Below are positions 1-9,800 of a stretch of DNA of 64,000 bases, one piece after another. A program made the position numbers and the translations under genes. The notes below the pieces were generated by a model that worked only from the letters and a program-made list of their open reading frames with translations, did no database searches and was not told the DNA's origin. The DNA is from Candidatus Dechloromonas phosphorivorans (GTDB lineage: Bacteria > Pseudomonadota > Gammaproteobacteria > Burkholderiales > Rhodocyclaceae): NCBI GenBank assembly GCA_016714975.1, contig JADKBR010000005.1, positions 62,001 to 126,000 of the forward strand. Direction: 5' to 3'. Every line of letters starts with the position of its first letter. Within the stretch, counting starts at the first letter, position 1.

Positions 1-87
1 AATGTCTACGCCCTGGTCAAGTCTGGCGACAAGTTTTTCATGGCGACCAAGGAAATCAAGGTCACCCTCGGCGGCTGCGGCGGCTGA
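1..87 (+). CDS. soxY: SoxY, C-terminal fragment (sulfur carrier subunit)
   Basis: The frame is open from base 1 to a TGA at 85-87 and gives 28 residues ending in LGGCGG. A terminal GGCGG is the hallmark of SoxY: its cysteine carries the sulfur substrate on a swinging arm during periplasmic thiosulfate oxidation. The gene is cut by the window edge, so its signal peptide and start are not visible. SoxZ, its obligate partner, follows 36 bases downstream, which supports the call. Confidence 0.9.
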   Translation, partial: NVYALVKSGDKFFMATKEIKVTLGGCGG

Positions 88-123
88 TCGGTCACGACAT
101 TTCGAGAATTCAAGGAGATACCT

Positions 124-438
124 ATGGCAACAAATCCGATGAAAATCCGCGCCAGCAACAAGGATGGCGTGACCGAAGTGAAGGTCCTCATCAGCCACGA
201 AATGGAAACCGGCCAGCGCAAGGATGCGGCCGGCGCCATCGTTCCGGCCTGGTTCATTACCGAACTGAGCGCCAAGCACAACGACAAGCTGGTCTTGGCG
301 GGTGAATTTGGCACAGCCGTGTCCAAGAATCCGTATCTCGCCTTCAAGTTCAAAGGCGGCGCCAAGGGTGACAAGATCGCCGTGTCGTGGAAGGACAACA
401 GGGGCGAAACCCGCAGCGACGAAGCCGCCATCGCCTGA
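124..438 (+). CDS. soxZ: SoxZ, thiosulfate oxidation carrier complex subunit
   Basis: This 104-residue protein has the usual SoxZ length and fold signature: N-terminal MKIRAS, then a strand containing KVLISHEMETGQR, and a basic C-terminal part (VSWKDNRGET). It has no signal peptide; SoxZ is normally exported to the periplasm as a complex with SoxY through the SoxY Tat signal. The start is ATG 124, preceded by AAGGAGAT at 112-119, a strong ribosome binding site. It lies between soxY and soxA and is surely part of one sox transcript. Confidence 0.93.
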   Translation: MATNPMKIRASNKDGVTEVKVLISHEMETGQRKDAAGAIVPAWFITELSAKHNDKLVLAGEFGTAVSKNPYLAFKFKGGAKGDKIAVSWKDNRGETRSDEAAIA

Positions 439-506
439 TGTAGGACGCACGGCAGCGAGACGGCGCCGACCGTAGCTGCCGATTTGTTTTCTCCGGAGGA
501 GAAGAG

Positions 507-1322
507 ATGATTTCACGTTTGACGAAAACGCTGATTGCCTTGACCGTGTCGGCGGCGATGAGTGTTCCGTTGTTGGCGCAGGACAGCAAGGTCGCCGACG
601 AGTTGGCGAAATATCGCGAGGCGCTGGCCGACGGCAATCCCGCCGACCTGCTCGAAGTGAAGGGTGAGGGCTTATGGGCCCAGAGGCGTGGCCCGAAAAA
701 TGCCTCGCTCGAACAATGCGACTTCGGCCTCGGCCCCGGCAAGCTGGAAGGTGCCTACGCCCAGTTGCCGCGCTATTTCAAGGACACCGGCAAGGTGATG
801 GATGTCGAATCCCGCCTCGCGCATTGCATGGTGACCCTGCAGGGGTTCAAGCAGGAGGAGGTCACGAAACAATGGTTCTCGAAGCCGGGCACGGAATCCG
901 ACATCGAGGCGCTGGTTACCTTCATCGGCGCCAAGTCGAACGGCAAGCCAATCAACGTGCCGGCAACGCATCCCGAAGAAGCGAAGATGGCCAAGATGGG
1001 CGAGTACATTTTCTATCGCCGCTCCGGCCCGCAGGATTTCTCCTGCGCCATCTGCCACGGTCAGGATGGCAAGCGCATTCGCCTGCAGGATCTCGGTAAC
1101 CTGACGACCAAGGATGGCGCCGGCACGGCGATGAAGACCTGGCCTTCCTACCGCGTCTCGCAAGGGGCAGTGTGGACCATGCAGCGGCGCCTGATCGACT
1201 GCATGCGCCAGGCGCGCTGGCCTGAACCGAAATATCTCTCTGATTCCATTATCGCATTGCAGGTGTACCTGCAGAAGAATGCGACGGGCACCGTGATGGA
1301 AACGCCGGGCATCAAGCGCTAA
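507..1322 (+). CDS. soxA: SoxA, L-cysteine S-thiosulfotransferase c-type cytochrome subunit (mono-haem form)
   Basis: The 271-residue protein begins with a Sec signal peptide (about residues 1-24, ending LLAQ). With SoxX it would attach thiosulfate to the SoxY cysteine in the periplasm. There is one haem motif, C180-A-I-C183-H184, and the typical C-terminal motif DCMRQARWPEP, where C232 is expected to be the haem ligand/active cysteine. The position of the N-terminal haem of two-haem SoxA proteins lacks CxxCH; instead single cysteines C71 and C107 are present, the pattern of mono-haem SoxA where they form a disulfide. The ATG at 507 follows a CGGAGGAGA ribosome binding site at about 494-502. 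soxX follows directly. Confidence 0.93.
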   Translation: MISRLTKTLIALTVSAAMSVPLLAQDSKVADELAKYREALADGNPADLLEVKGEGLWAQRRGPKNASLEQCDFGLGPGKLEGAYAQLPRYFKDTGKVMDVESRLAHCMVTLQGFKQEEVTKQWFSKPGTESDIEALVTFIGAKSNGKPINVPATHPEEAKMAKMGEYIFYRRSGPQDFSCAICHGQDGKRIRLQDLGNLTTKDGAGTAMKTWPSYRVSQGAVWTMQRRLIDCMRQARWPEPKYLSDSIIALQVYLQKNATGTVMETPGIKR

Positions 1323-1332
1323 GGGGATGACG

Positions 1333-1986
1333 ATGAAGAAACTTGTGATTGCAGCCTTGTGCGCTGCGCTGGCCCAGACGGCACTGGCCGAAGAAAAGAC
1401 GCCTTCGGGCAGGGCGGTCGCCAGGAATCCCGTGTCCGCCGAGGCGGAACAGGTCTTCCGCAATTCCTTCCGAACGGATAACCCGAAATACTGGATGACT
1501 CGCGTCGAGCAGGATGAGGCGATGAGGCTGTGCGGCCAGTACAAGGACAACCCGCCGGCGGCCGTGCGCCAGAAGATCGAACTGGCGCAGAAGGCGACGA
1601 TCCGCTATCCGGTCGACGGCAAGCTGATGGGCAACTGGAAGGAAGGCGAAAAGATTGCCGCCCACGGCCGTGGCGGCCATATCGGCTTCATCCAGCCGGA
1701 TGCGCCGATGACGCCGCGCGGCGGCAACTGCTATGCCTGCCATCAACTGGCAGCAAAGGAAGTCGCCTACGGCACCATCGGCCCCAGCCTGCACCATTTC
1801 GGCAAGCTGCGGGGCAATTCGGACGATATCGTCAAGTATGCCTACGACAAGATCTACAACTCCAACGCGTTCAACGCATGCACCAACATGCCGCGCTTCG
1901 GCCTGCACAACTGGTTGACGCCGGAGGAAATCACGCATGTCGTGGCCTTGCTGATGGATCCGGAATCGCCGGTCAACAAGGACTGA
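1333..1986 (+). CDS. soxX: SoxX, c-type cytochrome subunit of SoxAX
   Basis: SoxX is the electron-accepting cytochrome partner of SoxA. The protein has a short signal peptide (MKKLVIAALCAALAQTALA) and a single haem motif, GGNCYACHQL, with the cysteines at about residues 133 and 136. At 217 residues it is longer than the smallest SoxX proteins. I chose ATG 1333 over the in-frame ATG at 1327 because AAGGGG at 1321-1326 is then correctly spaced; the 1327 start would touch it. soxA ends 10 bases upstream. A terminator-like hairpin follows at 2000-2031. Confidence 0.9.
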   Translation: MKKLVIAALCAALAQTALAEEKTPSGRAVARNPVSAEAEQVFRNSFRTDNPKYWMTRVEQDEAMRLCGQYKDNPPAAVRQKIELAQKATIRYPVDGKLMGNWKEGEKIAAHGRGGHIGFIQPDAPMTPRGGNCYACHQLAAKEVAYGTIGPSLHHFGKLRGNSDDIVKYAYDKIYNSNAFNACTNMPRFGLHNWLTPEEITHVVALLMDPESPVNKD

Positions 1987-1999
1987 ACTTGCTTGATTG

Positions 2000-2031
2000 G
2001 CCCGGCCGGGAGACTGGCCGGGCAATTTTTT
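2000..2031 (+). terminator. Intrinsic terminator-like hairpin between soxX and soxB
   Basis: GCCCGGCC at 2000-2007 pairs perfectly with GGCCGGGC at 2016-2023 around an 8-base loop, followed by AATTTTTTG. This has the full form of a Rho-independent terminator. It lies inside the sox cluster, so it may attenuate transcription into soxB rather than end the operon. Confidence 0.7.
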
Positions 2032-2064
2032 GTTGTGCCAATATTTCATTTGCAAGGATAGAGC

Positions 2065-3786
2065 ATGAGCATGAACCGTCGTGAATTCCTCCAGGTTCTG
2101 GCCGTCGCCGCGGCGGGCGGCATGTCGCTGCACAGCGAGCTGGCGCTGGCCGAAAAGGGCGCGGCCAGGATGTACGACCTGCCGAAGTTCGGCAACGTCA
2201 GCCTGCTGCACATCACCGACTGCCATGCCCAGTTGCTGCCGATCCATTTCCGCGAGCCTAACGTCAATCTCGGTTTCGGCGACCAGTTCGGCAAGGTGCC
2301 GCATCTGGTCGGCGAGCATTTCCTCAAGCATTTTGGTCTCAAGCCCAACACCATCGACGCGCATGCCTTCACCTTCCTGAATTTCGAGAAGGCAGCGGAA
2401 ACCTATGGCAAGGTCGGCGGCTTCGCACACCTGGCGACGCTGGTAAAGCGCATGAAGGCCAACCGCCCCGGCGCGCTGCTGCTTGACGGCGGCGACACCT
2501 GGCAGGGTTCCGGCACGGCGCTGTGGACCAATGCGCAGGACATGGTCGACGCCTGCAAGGCGCTCGGTGTCAATGTCATGACTCTGCACTGGGAATCCAC
2601 CTATGGCGAGGCGCGGGTCAAGGAAATCGAGGAGAAAGATTTCGCTGGGCAGATCGACATCGTCGCCCAGAACGTCAAGACCACCGATTTCGGCGATGCC
2701 GTCTTCAAGCCATTCGTCATGAAGAACATGAACGGGGTCCAGGTGGCCGTCATCGGCCAGGCCTTCCCCTACACGCCGATCGCCAACCCGCGCTGGCAAA
2801 CCCCGAACTGGAGCTTCGGCATCCAGGAAGAGAACATGCAGAAGACCGTCGACGAGGCGCGCGCCGCCGGCGCGAAGGTCGTCGTCGTGCTGTCGCACAA
2901 CGGCATGGACGTCGACCTCAAGATGGCCAGCCGCGTGCGCGGCATCGACGCCATCCTCGGCGGCCACACCCATGACGGCGTGCCGGCGCCGGTTGTCGTC
3001 AAGAATCCCGGCGGCCAGACGCTGGTCACCAACGCCGGCTCGAACGGCAAGTTCCTTGGCGTCCTCGATTTCGACGTCAGGAACGGCAAGATAGCCGACT
3101 TCCGCTACAAGCTGCTGCCGGTCTTCGCCAACCTGCTGCCGGCCGACACGGAAATGCAGAAGCTGATCGACAAGGCGCGGGCGCCCTATGTCTCTAAGCT
3201 CAACGAAAAGCTGGCCGTCACCGAAGGCCTGCTCTACCGGCGCGGCAACTTCAACGGCACCTTCGACCAGGTCATTCTCGACGCGCTGATGAAGGTCAAG
3301 GACGCCGAGATCGCCTTCTCGCCCGGCTTCCGCTGGGGCACTTCATTGCTGCCGGGGCAGCCGATCCTGATGGAGCATGTGCTCGACCAGACGGCGATCA
3401 CCTATCCGTGGACGACGGTCAGCAACATGAGCGGCGAGATGATCAAGACCATCCTTGAGGACGTCTGTGACAACCTGTTCAACCCCGACCCCTACTATCA
3501 GCAGGGCGGCGACATGGTGCGCGTCGGCGGCCTGCAATACGCCTGCGAACCGACCGCCAAAATGGGCCAGCGCATCCAGAACATGATGTTGCGCGGTCAA
3601 CCTATCGATCCGGCCAAAAACTACAAGGTGGCCGGCTGGGCGCCGGTTTCGGAAGAGGCCAGGAATGTCGGCGAGCCGATCTGGGACGTCGTCGCCACCT
3701 ACCTGCGCGACATCAAGACGGTCAAGCCGGTCAATCTGAATCTGCCAACGCTGAAGGACGTCGGCAAGAACCCGGGGATGGCATGA
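2065..3786 (+). CDS. soxB: SoxB, S-sulfosulfanyl-L-cysteine sulfohydrolase
   Basis: SoxB hydrolyses sulfate from the sulfur-loaded SoxY cysteine in the periplasm and needs two manganese ions. The 573-residue protein starts with a Tat-type leader (NRREFL at residues 4-9, then a hydrophobic AVAAAGG stretch). Metallophosphatase motifs follow in order: D52-C-H54, DGGDTWQG (141-148), SHNG (277-280) and GGHTHDG (299-305). The C-terminal 5'-nucleotidase-like domain occupies roughly residues 370-560. Length and motifs match the family fully. The following rhodanese gene overlaps the stop codon by four bases, which points to translational coupling. Confidence 0.95.
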   Translation: MSMNRREFLQVLAVAAAGGMSLHSELALAEKGAARMYDLPKFGNVSLLHITDCHAQLLPIHFREPNVNLGFGDQFGKVPHLVGEHFLKHFGLKPNTIDAHAFTFLNFEKAAETYGKVGGFAHLATLVKRMKANRPGALLLDGGDTWQGSGTALWTNAQDMVDACKALGVNVMTLHWESTYGEARVKEIEEKDFAGQIDIVAQNVKTTDFGDAVFKPFVMKNMNGVQVAVIGQAFPYTPIANPRWQTPNWSFGIQEENMQKTVDEARAAGAKVVVVLSHNGMDVDLKMASRVRGIDAILGGHTHDGVPAPVVVKNPGGQTLVTNAGSNGKFLGVLDFDVRNGKIADFRYKLLPVFANLLPADTEMQKLIDKARAPYVSKLNEKLAVTEGLLYRRGNFNGTFDQVILDALMKVKDAEIAFSPGFRWGTSLLPGQPILMEHVLDQTAITYPWTTVSNMSGEMIKTILEDVCDNLFNPDPYYQQGGDMVRVGGLQYACEPTAKMGQRIQNMMLRGQPIDPAKNYKVAGWAPVSEEARNVGEPIWDVVATYLRDIKTVKPVNLNLPTLKDVGKNPGMA

Positions 3787-4406
3787 TCAGGACTAGAAAC
3801 TCTCTCAAGCAATGGCTGGTTGTCGGATTTCTGGCCGCTTCCGCGCTCGCCGGTGCCGCCGAGTGGGCGCCGGGAAGTGCCGACTGGGACAGACTGCCGG
3901 AAGCGAAGCGCAGCAAGGTTGGACTCTATCTGACGCCGCAGCAGGCTTACGACATGAAGATGAAGAACAGGAAGGGAGTCGCCTTTTTCGACATCCGTAC
4001 CCGCGCCGAGGCAATGTATGTCGGGTGGCCGCGCGATGCAGATGCCCTGGTGCCCTATTTCGAACATCCGGAGATCATGACCGAATGGGACGACAAGCGC
4101 TCCATGTACATGCTGGAGCCGAATCAGGATTTCGTTCCTGAATTCGAACGGCGGCTGCAGGAGATGCGGTTGGGCAAGGATGCGCCGATCATCCTGATCT
4201 GCCGCTCAGGGGATCGTAGTTCCAAGGCTCAGGACCGCCTCCAGATGTCAGGTTATACAAAAGTCTACAGCGTTGCCGAAGGCTTCGAAGGCGACACCGT
4301 CAAGGGGGGCGCCAAGGACGGGCAGCGTGCGGTGAACGGCTGGAAAAATGCCAATCTGCCGTGGACCTATGAATTGGACAAGGCAAGAATGTACTTTCCG
4401 CACTGA
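3783..4406 (+). CDS. Exported rhodanese-like sulfurtransferase of the sox cluster
   Basis: The 207-residue protein has an N-terminal signal peptide (about residues 1-26, ending AGAA) and a rhodanese domain. The active-site loop is C140-RSGDRSS, with the persulfide-forming cysteine intact. Rhodanese domains move sulfane sulfur between carriers. Its ATG overlaps the soxB stop (ATGA), so it is very probably made with SoxB and acts on sulfur in the periplasm, like the SoxL-type rhodaneses of other sox clusters. The exact substrate is not evident. Confidence 0.85.
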   Translation: MIRTRNSLKQWLVVGFLAASALAGAAEWAPGSADWDRLPEAKRSKVGLYLTPQQAYDMKMKNRKGVAFFDIRTRAEAMYVGWPRDADALVPYFEHPEIMTEWDDKRSMYMLEPNQDFVPEFERRLQEMRLGKDAPIILICRSGDRSSKAQDRLQMSGYTKVYSVAEGFEGDTVKGGAKDGQRAVNGWKNANLPWTYELDKARMYFPH

Positions 4407-4739
4407 TCTTGAGCGCGCGGAAATCCCCTCTGAAAGCCCGGTTCCCGGATCTGCAGAACACCCGCTTCTGCCCGAGATGCGGTCATCGATGGGGCGCTTG
4501 TGGATCGGCCATGAATCAGCAGGGCGATCAACTTGCCCCGAATATGATTCAATGACGTCCGGCGCTGGTCGGCTTGTTTTCGAAGGTGCTGTCTCCCAAT
4601 GTGTTGCCCATGAGTATTTCCGGAGAAGTGACATCGAACCCGATCTCGGAAAGCGACAGCCTCCAAGGGATTGCCGTGTTAGGATTTGGCGACACGCCAG
4701 TTTGTTGCGACTGTTTCCGACTTTACCGCATGCGCCCAG
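4407..4739. other. Intergenic stretch without a supported gene
   Basis: These 333 bases lie between the rhodanese and the sensor kinase. I see no conserved protein, RNA gene or clear terminator. A 48-codon ATG frame at 4610-4756 runs into the kinase start in another frame, lacks recognisable features and is not called. Confidence 0.4.
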
Positions 4740-5387
4740 ATGACCCCAACCGTTGATGTGATCGCATCAGGGATCCACGATGCCAAGAACGGCATGTTCA
4801 ACGCCCTGGCACGGATCCGCGTCGCAGTCCAGGCGATTGACGACGGCGAGGCAGGGGTGGCACTGCCGGCCTTGACTGAAGCCGAGACTGCCGTGGTCGC
4901 TGCTGCGGAACGTTTGACCAAGCTGCTGTCGGCCTATCGGCTGGCCGGTGCTGAGAACCCGGTGTCATTGTTGCCGGTCTATGTCGGCGATCTGATCGAG
5001 GACGTCCTGATTCGGGCGCGTGAAAGTGCAGGCGGCGGGAGCGAGATTGTGGCAAATTGCCGCTACGATGGTGTCTGGATCTGCGACCGCGAGGTGGTCG
5101 CAGACTGCCTGGTCAACGCCCTGCAGAACGCGCTACGCCATGCACGTCGCGAAGTGCATCTGGATGCTGCTGAAATCGACGGCCAGCTGGCGATCACCGT
5201 GGCGGACGATGGCCCTGGTTTTTCTGATCAACCGCCGTCCCGTGCCAGCAGCGAGCATTCCGGGGTCGGCCTGTTCATTGCTCAACGCATCGCTCATCTT
5301 CACCAGCGTCACGGCCGCCGCGGCGAGTTGCGCCTCTCCAACGGCGGACCTCTCGGGGGCGCATGCTTTGAGTTGCGGCTACCCTAG
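4740..5387 (+). CDS. Small cytoplasmic sensor histidine kinase
   Basis: The protein is about 215 residues from ATG 4740. It has a histidine motif at the very N terminus (GIHDAKNG, H13), an N box (LVNALQNALRHA), a G1 box (VADDGPGF) and a G2 box (HSGVGLFIAQRIA), so it contains only dimerisation and ATPase domains. There is no membrane segment or sensory domain, suggesting a partner protein supplies the signal. An in-frame TTG at 4686 would add 18 residues; neither start has a strong ribosome binding site. The stop at 5385-5387 abuts the ATG of the receiver-TPR gene, its likely phosphorylation partner. Confidence 0.75.
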   Translation: MTPTVDVIASGIHDAKNGMFNALARIRVAVQAIDDGEAGVALPALTEAETAVVAAAERLTKLLSAYRLAGAENPVSLLPVYVGDLIEDVLIRARESAGGGSEIVANCRYDGVWICDREVVADCLVNALQNALRHARREVHLDAAEIDGQLAITVADDGPGFSDQPPSRASSEHSGVGLFIAQRIAHLHQRHGRRGELRLSNGGPLGGACFELRLP

Positions 5388-6797
5388 ATGCTCGAAGCGG
5401 AGTCCCTCGCGGCACTGTTTGAAGGCAAGGCGCTGCCAGGTGCGGCGAAGCGCATCCCGTTCAATCCCTACAAGGAGCTGCGCTATCTGGTAGTCGACGA
5501 CCAGGCTGGTTCGCGGCAGTCGCTCAAACTATGCATCCAGTCCATGGGCGGCTTTGCCGTCGATCAGGCAGACACCATTAATGCGGCTTACCACCGCATT
5601 CGTGGCCAGATGCCCGACGTGATCATCTGCGATTACATACTTGGCAGCGGCCGTACCGGGCAGCAAATGCTGGAGGATCTGCGGAGTACCGATGGTCTGC
5701 CCGACACGGTTGCATTCCTCATGGTTACCGCTGAGCGAGGCTACGAACAGGTTATCTCCGCAGTCGAACTGGCGCCCGACGACTACATAATCAAGCCCTT
5801 CTCGCCCGAAATACTGCGAGCCCGGATGGACCGAGTAATCCGCAAGAAAGTCTTCTTCCGGCACTTCTTCGAACTCAGGCGCCACGGGAAGTTTGACGCC
5901 GCCCTGGTTGAGCTCGATGCCTTGAATACTGCCGAGGATGGGAAGCCCTACCGCTTCGACATTTTGCGGGCGCGCTCCGAGACCCTGCTCAAGGCTGGCC
6001 GGTGGGAGGATGCACTGGACAGCTATGTGTCCATCGTCGAGATTCACCCATTTCCCTGGGCTCTTGCCGGGCAGGCGCGTGCGCTGCAACAGCTGACACG
6101 GCATGAAGAAGCTAGCGACGTGATCGATGGTGTGCTGGCGGTAGCGCCCGGCTACTTCAGTGCTTACGACCTTAAGGCGGAGATCTGTTGCGACCTCGGC
6201 AGTTTCGACGAGGCACAACACCTTCTGCAGGAACTTGCCAAGCGTACGCCTCGCAACTGGCAACGCAAGCGCACCCTGGCGACGGTCGCCAAGCTCAACG
6301 GTGATCTCGAGACGGCGCAACGGCTTATCGAAGAAGTCATGGCCCATGATCGAATCGCCGGCGTGCCAATCACGGATCGCATTGAACTGTTGCGCACTGC
6401 CCTGGCTGGAGGCAAACAGGAGCTGGCCCAGAAGACCTTGAGCGAACTGACGTCCGAGGAGCGGTCAGCGCTCGCCCCAGACGAAAAGCTCACCATCGAG
6501 TGCCTGGAGGCGGTGCTGGAGGGCAAGGATGCTGGCAGGAAGCGCTTCGATCGTATCTGCGCCGACTTCATGCGCAACGAAATGAGTGTTGATAGCGCTC
6601 TGGATGCAATCCGGGCTGCGCTCCTGTTTTCGGATCTCGAGTTGGCTGATCGCCTGGCCGAAAAGCTGCTCAGCGGTGACGAGGCGCCCCGAGCCTTCCG
6701 CGCCGTGCGGGAGATGTTTCGCAGTTGCGACATGGAAGACCACTTCCGGCAGATCCAGCGTGCAGTGGCGGCACAGAGGCTACAGCGCAAAACCTGA
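5388..6797 (+). CDS. Response regulator with TPR-repeat output domain
   Basis: The 469-residue protein has a receiver domain at about residues 32-150 with the acidic pair D37/D38, phospho-acceptor D82 (IICDYILG), T114 and K136 (IKPF). The rest is helical with repeated TPR-like pairs (for example RFDILRARSETLLKAGRWEDAL) up to about residue 460. There is no DNA-binding domain, so the output is probably protein-protein contact. Such receiver-TPR proteins exist in other betaproteobacteria, but their targets are mostly unknown. The gene abuts the kinase gene with no gap. Confidence 0.85.
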   Translation: MLEAESLAALFEGKALPGAAKRIPFNPYKELRYLVVDDQAGSRQSLKLCIQSMGGFAVDQADTINAAYHRIRGQMPDVIICDYILGSGRTGQQMLEDLRSTDGLPDTVAFLMVTAERGYEQVISAVELAPDDYIIKPFSPEILRARMDRVIRKKVFFRHFFELRRHGKFDAALVELDALNTAEDGKPYRFDILRARSETLLKAGRWEDALDSYVSIVEIHPFPWALAGQARALQQLTRHEEASDVIDGVLAVAPGYFSAYDLKAEICCDLGSFDEAQHLLQELAKRTPRNWQRKRTLATVAKLNGDLETAQRLIEEVMAHDRIAGVPITDRIELLRTALAGGKQELAQKTLSELTSEERSALAPDEKLTIECLEAVLEGKDAGRKRFDRICADFMRNEMSVDSALDAIRAALLFSDLELADRLAEKLLSGDEAPRAFRAVREMFRSCDMEDHFRQIQRAVAAQRLQRKT

Positions 6798-6865
6798 ACG
6801 CATCATTGTTGGAATTGATGGGTGTCATCTTCGATCACCGCCCCGCTAATCTGCCGCAATGAAGG

Positions 6866-9800
6866 TCAGGCGTTCTTCAGGTAACGCTCTCGGCGGCCAA
6901 GGGCGCTTTCGACCAGCGAATAGACCGCAGGAACAACAACCAGCGTCAGCAGTGTCGACGAAATCATGCCGCCGATGACGGCGATGGACAGCGGCTGGTT
7001 GGTCTCGGCACCGGCACCGAAGCCGAGCGCAGCCGGGAACAGGGCGAGGACGACGGTGGCCGAGGTCATCAGGACCGGCCGCATGCGGATCGGGCAGGCG
7101 TCGCGCAGGGCGTCGTCGATGTCCATGCCGCCGGCGCGGCGCTGGTTGGTCAGGTCGACGAGCAGGATCGAGTTCTTGGCGACGAGGCCGATCAGCAGCA
7201 CGAGGCCGATCATCGAATAGATGTTGAGCGTCTGTCCCGTCGCCCAGAGCGCGGCGACACCGCCAACGATGGCCAGCGGCTGGGCGAGCATGACGATCAG
7301 CGGTTGCAGGAAGGAGTCGAACTGGCTGGCCAGCACCATGTAAAGCAGCACCATCGCCAGCACGAAAGCGAAGGTCATGTACTTGGTCGTCTTGGCGAAT
7401 TCCTCGGCGTTACCGATCAGCTTGACCTGATAGCCGGGCGGCAGGTCCACCGCCAGCGCCTTGACTTTCTGGACCGCTTCGCCGAGCGGGATGGTCGGTG
7501 TGGCGAAGAAAGTGACCGAATACTGCAGGTCGAAGCGGCCGATGACGGCGGGGCCGAGCGTTTCGCTGAAACCGGCGACAGAATCGAGGCGCACCAGCTT
7601 GCCTTCCTTGTTGCGCAGGTAAATCTTCGATAGATCCGCCGGCTGGGTGAATTCGCCTTCGCGGCCCTTGACGCGGATGTCGTAGCGCTGGCCATCGCCC
7701 GGCTCGTCGTTGTACTTGGCGATGTCGATGCCGCCCGTCAGCATGTTGATGGCCAGCGCGACGTCGCCGGTGGTCAGGCCCGACGAGGCGATGCGCAGGC
7801 GGTCGGGCTGGAAGACGAGTTGCGGCAGGTCGAGCTGGAGGTCGGTGTCGATGCGTCCGCCGAGGCCGGGTTCGGCGGCCAGCTTCCCTTGCAGTTCGCG
7901 GCCAAGGCGGCCGACTTCGGCGAGCTTCTCGCCGGCCAGCACGAATTGCAACGGCTCCCCGCGCTGGCCCTGGACCATCGGGTAGGGGGCGGCGAAGACG
8001 CGGGCGCCCGGGATTTCGGCGAGTTCCTTGCGCAAGATAGGCAGGATTTCCTGCTGGCTGATACGCCGCTCCGCGCGTGGCGCCATGCGGGTCACGACCG
8101 TACCCTGGTTGACCTGGCCGGCGCTACCGAGGCCGATCAGTGCGAATTCGGTGACGATTTCCGGGTGTTGGCGCAGCACCGCCTCGATCATTTGCAGGCG
8201 CGAGTCGGTGTAATTGATCGACGAGCCGAGCGGCGTGCGCAGATAGACCAGGAAGCGGCCTTCGTCCTGGTCCGGGGTGAAGGTCTTGCCGACGTTGACG
8301 AAGAAGAAGGCGCTCGAGGCCACGGTTAGCAGCGTCAGCAGCACCACTTTCCACCGATGCGTCAGGGCGCGCGCGAGCAGGCGGCGGTAGAAGGCATCGA
8401 GCCGGCGAAATCCGCCGGCGATCAGGCCGTGGATGCGGCCCTGTTGCTGTCCCTTCTCGGGGATGGTCAGGAAGCGCGAGCAGAGCATCGGTGTCAGCGT
8501 CAGCGAGACGAACAGCGAGACCAGCACACCGAAGGTGACGACGACGGCGAAGGAGCGGAAGAACTGGCCGATGATGCCGCTCATGAAGATGACCGGGGCG
8601 AAGATCGAGACCAGCGCCAAGGTAGCGGCGATGACCGCGAAAACGACCTCGTTGGAGCCGTTGACCGCGGCCGTCACCGGGTCGGCGTCGAGTTCCTCGC
8701 GATGGCGGAAGATGTTTTCGAGGACGACGATGGCGTCATCGACGACGACGCCGATCAGCAGCAGCAGGCCGAGCAGGGTCAGCGAGTTGAGCGTGTAGCC
8801 GAAGAAGTAGATGACGGCGATGGCGCCCATCAGCGACACCGGAATGGCCAGCGCGACGATGATCGTCGCCCGCAGCGACAGCAGGAACAGCCAGACGACC
8901 AGCGCGGCGAGCAGGGTGCCCTCGACCAGGTGCTCCTTCAGCGCATTGACGATTTCGAGGATGTAGACAGCATCGTTTGATACGACATGCAGTTCCATGC
9001 CGGGCGGCAGTTGTGGGCGCAGCTCGTTTTCCAGCTTCTCCTTGACCTTGTCGACGATGGCGACCGTGTTGGTGTTGGTCACCTTGACAATGCCGAGTCC
9101 GACGGTGGTTTCACCGTTGAAGCGGGCGAGCTGTCGGTTGTCGGTGAGGCCGTCGATCACTTCGGCGACATCCTGGAGGCGAATCGGCGCGCCCCCCTTC
9201 CAGCCGATCACCATCTCCTTCAGCGCCTCGATCGAGTGGAATTCGAGGTCGAGCTTGACCAGACTCTCGGTCTTCTCGCCGACCACGAAGCCGCCGGCCA
9301 TCTGCACATGTTCGCGGGCGAAGGCGTCGTTGATGTCCTGCGCGGTGATGCCGAGCGCCGCCATGCGGGCCGGCAACAGCTCGACTCGAATGGTCCGGTC
9401 GCGCCGCCCGCCGAGGCGCACTTCGCCGACGCCGTCGATGGTTTCCAGGCGCTTCTTCAGCACGTTGATCGCGTACTGGTTCAGTTGCTGCTGGGTGCGG
9501 TCACCCTGCACGGCCAGCCACATGATCGGCTGCGCGTTGGTCTCGACCTTGGCGACGACTGGCGGGTCGGCATCCTTCGGCAGCCGACGCAGCACCTGGT
9601 TGACCTTGGCCTGAACCTCGTTGAAGGCGACGTCGATCTTCTTTTCGAGGTTGAAGGTGATGGCGATCACCGAAACACCGGGCGACGACGTGGACTGGAT
9701 GTGCTCTATGCCGGGTGTCGAATTGACCGAGCTTTCGATGATGTTGGTCAGCGAGGCGTCGACGATGTCCGGGTTGGCGCCCTTGAGCGCCGTCGTGATC

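Noticed and set aside
4610..4756. A 48-codon ATG frame before the small histidine kinase
   Set aside because: No family resemblance, overlaps the kinase start in another frame, and has no convincing ribosome binding site.
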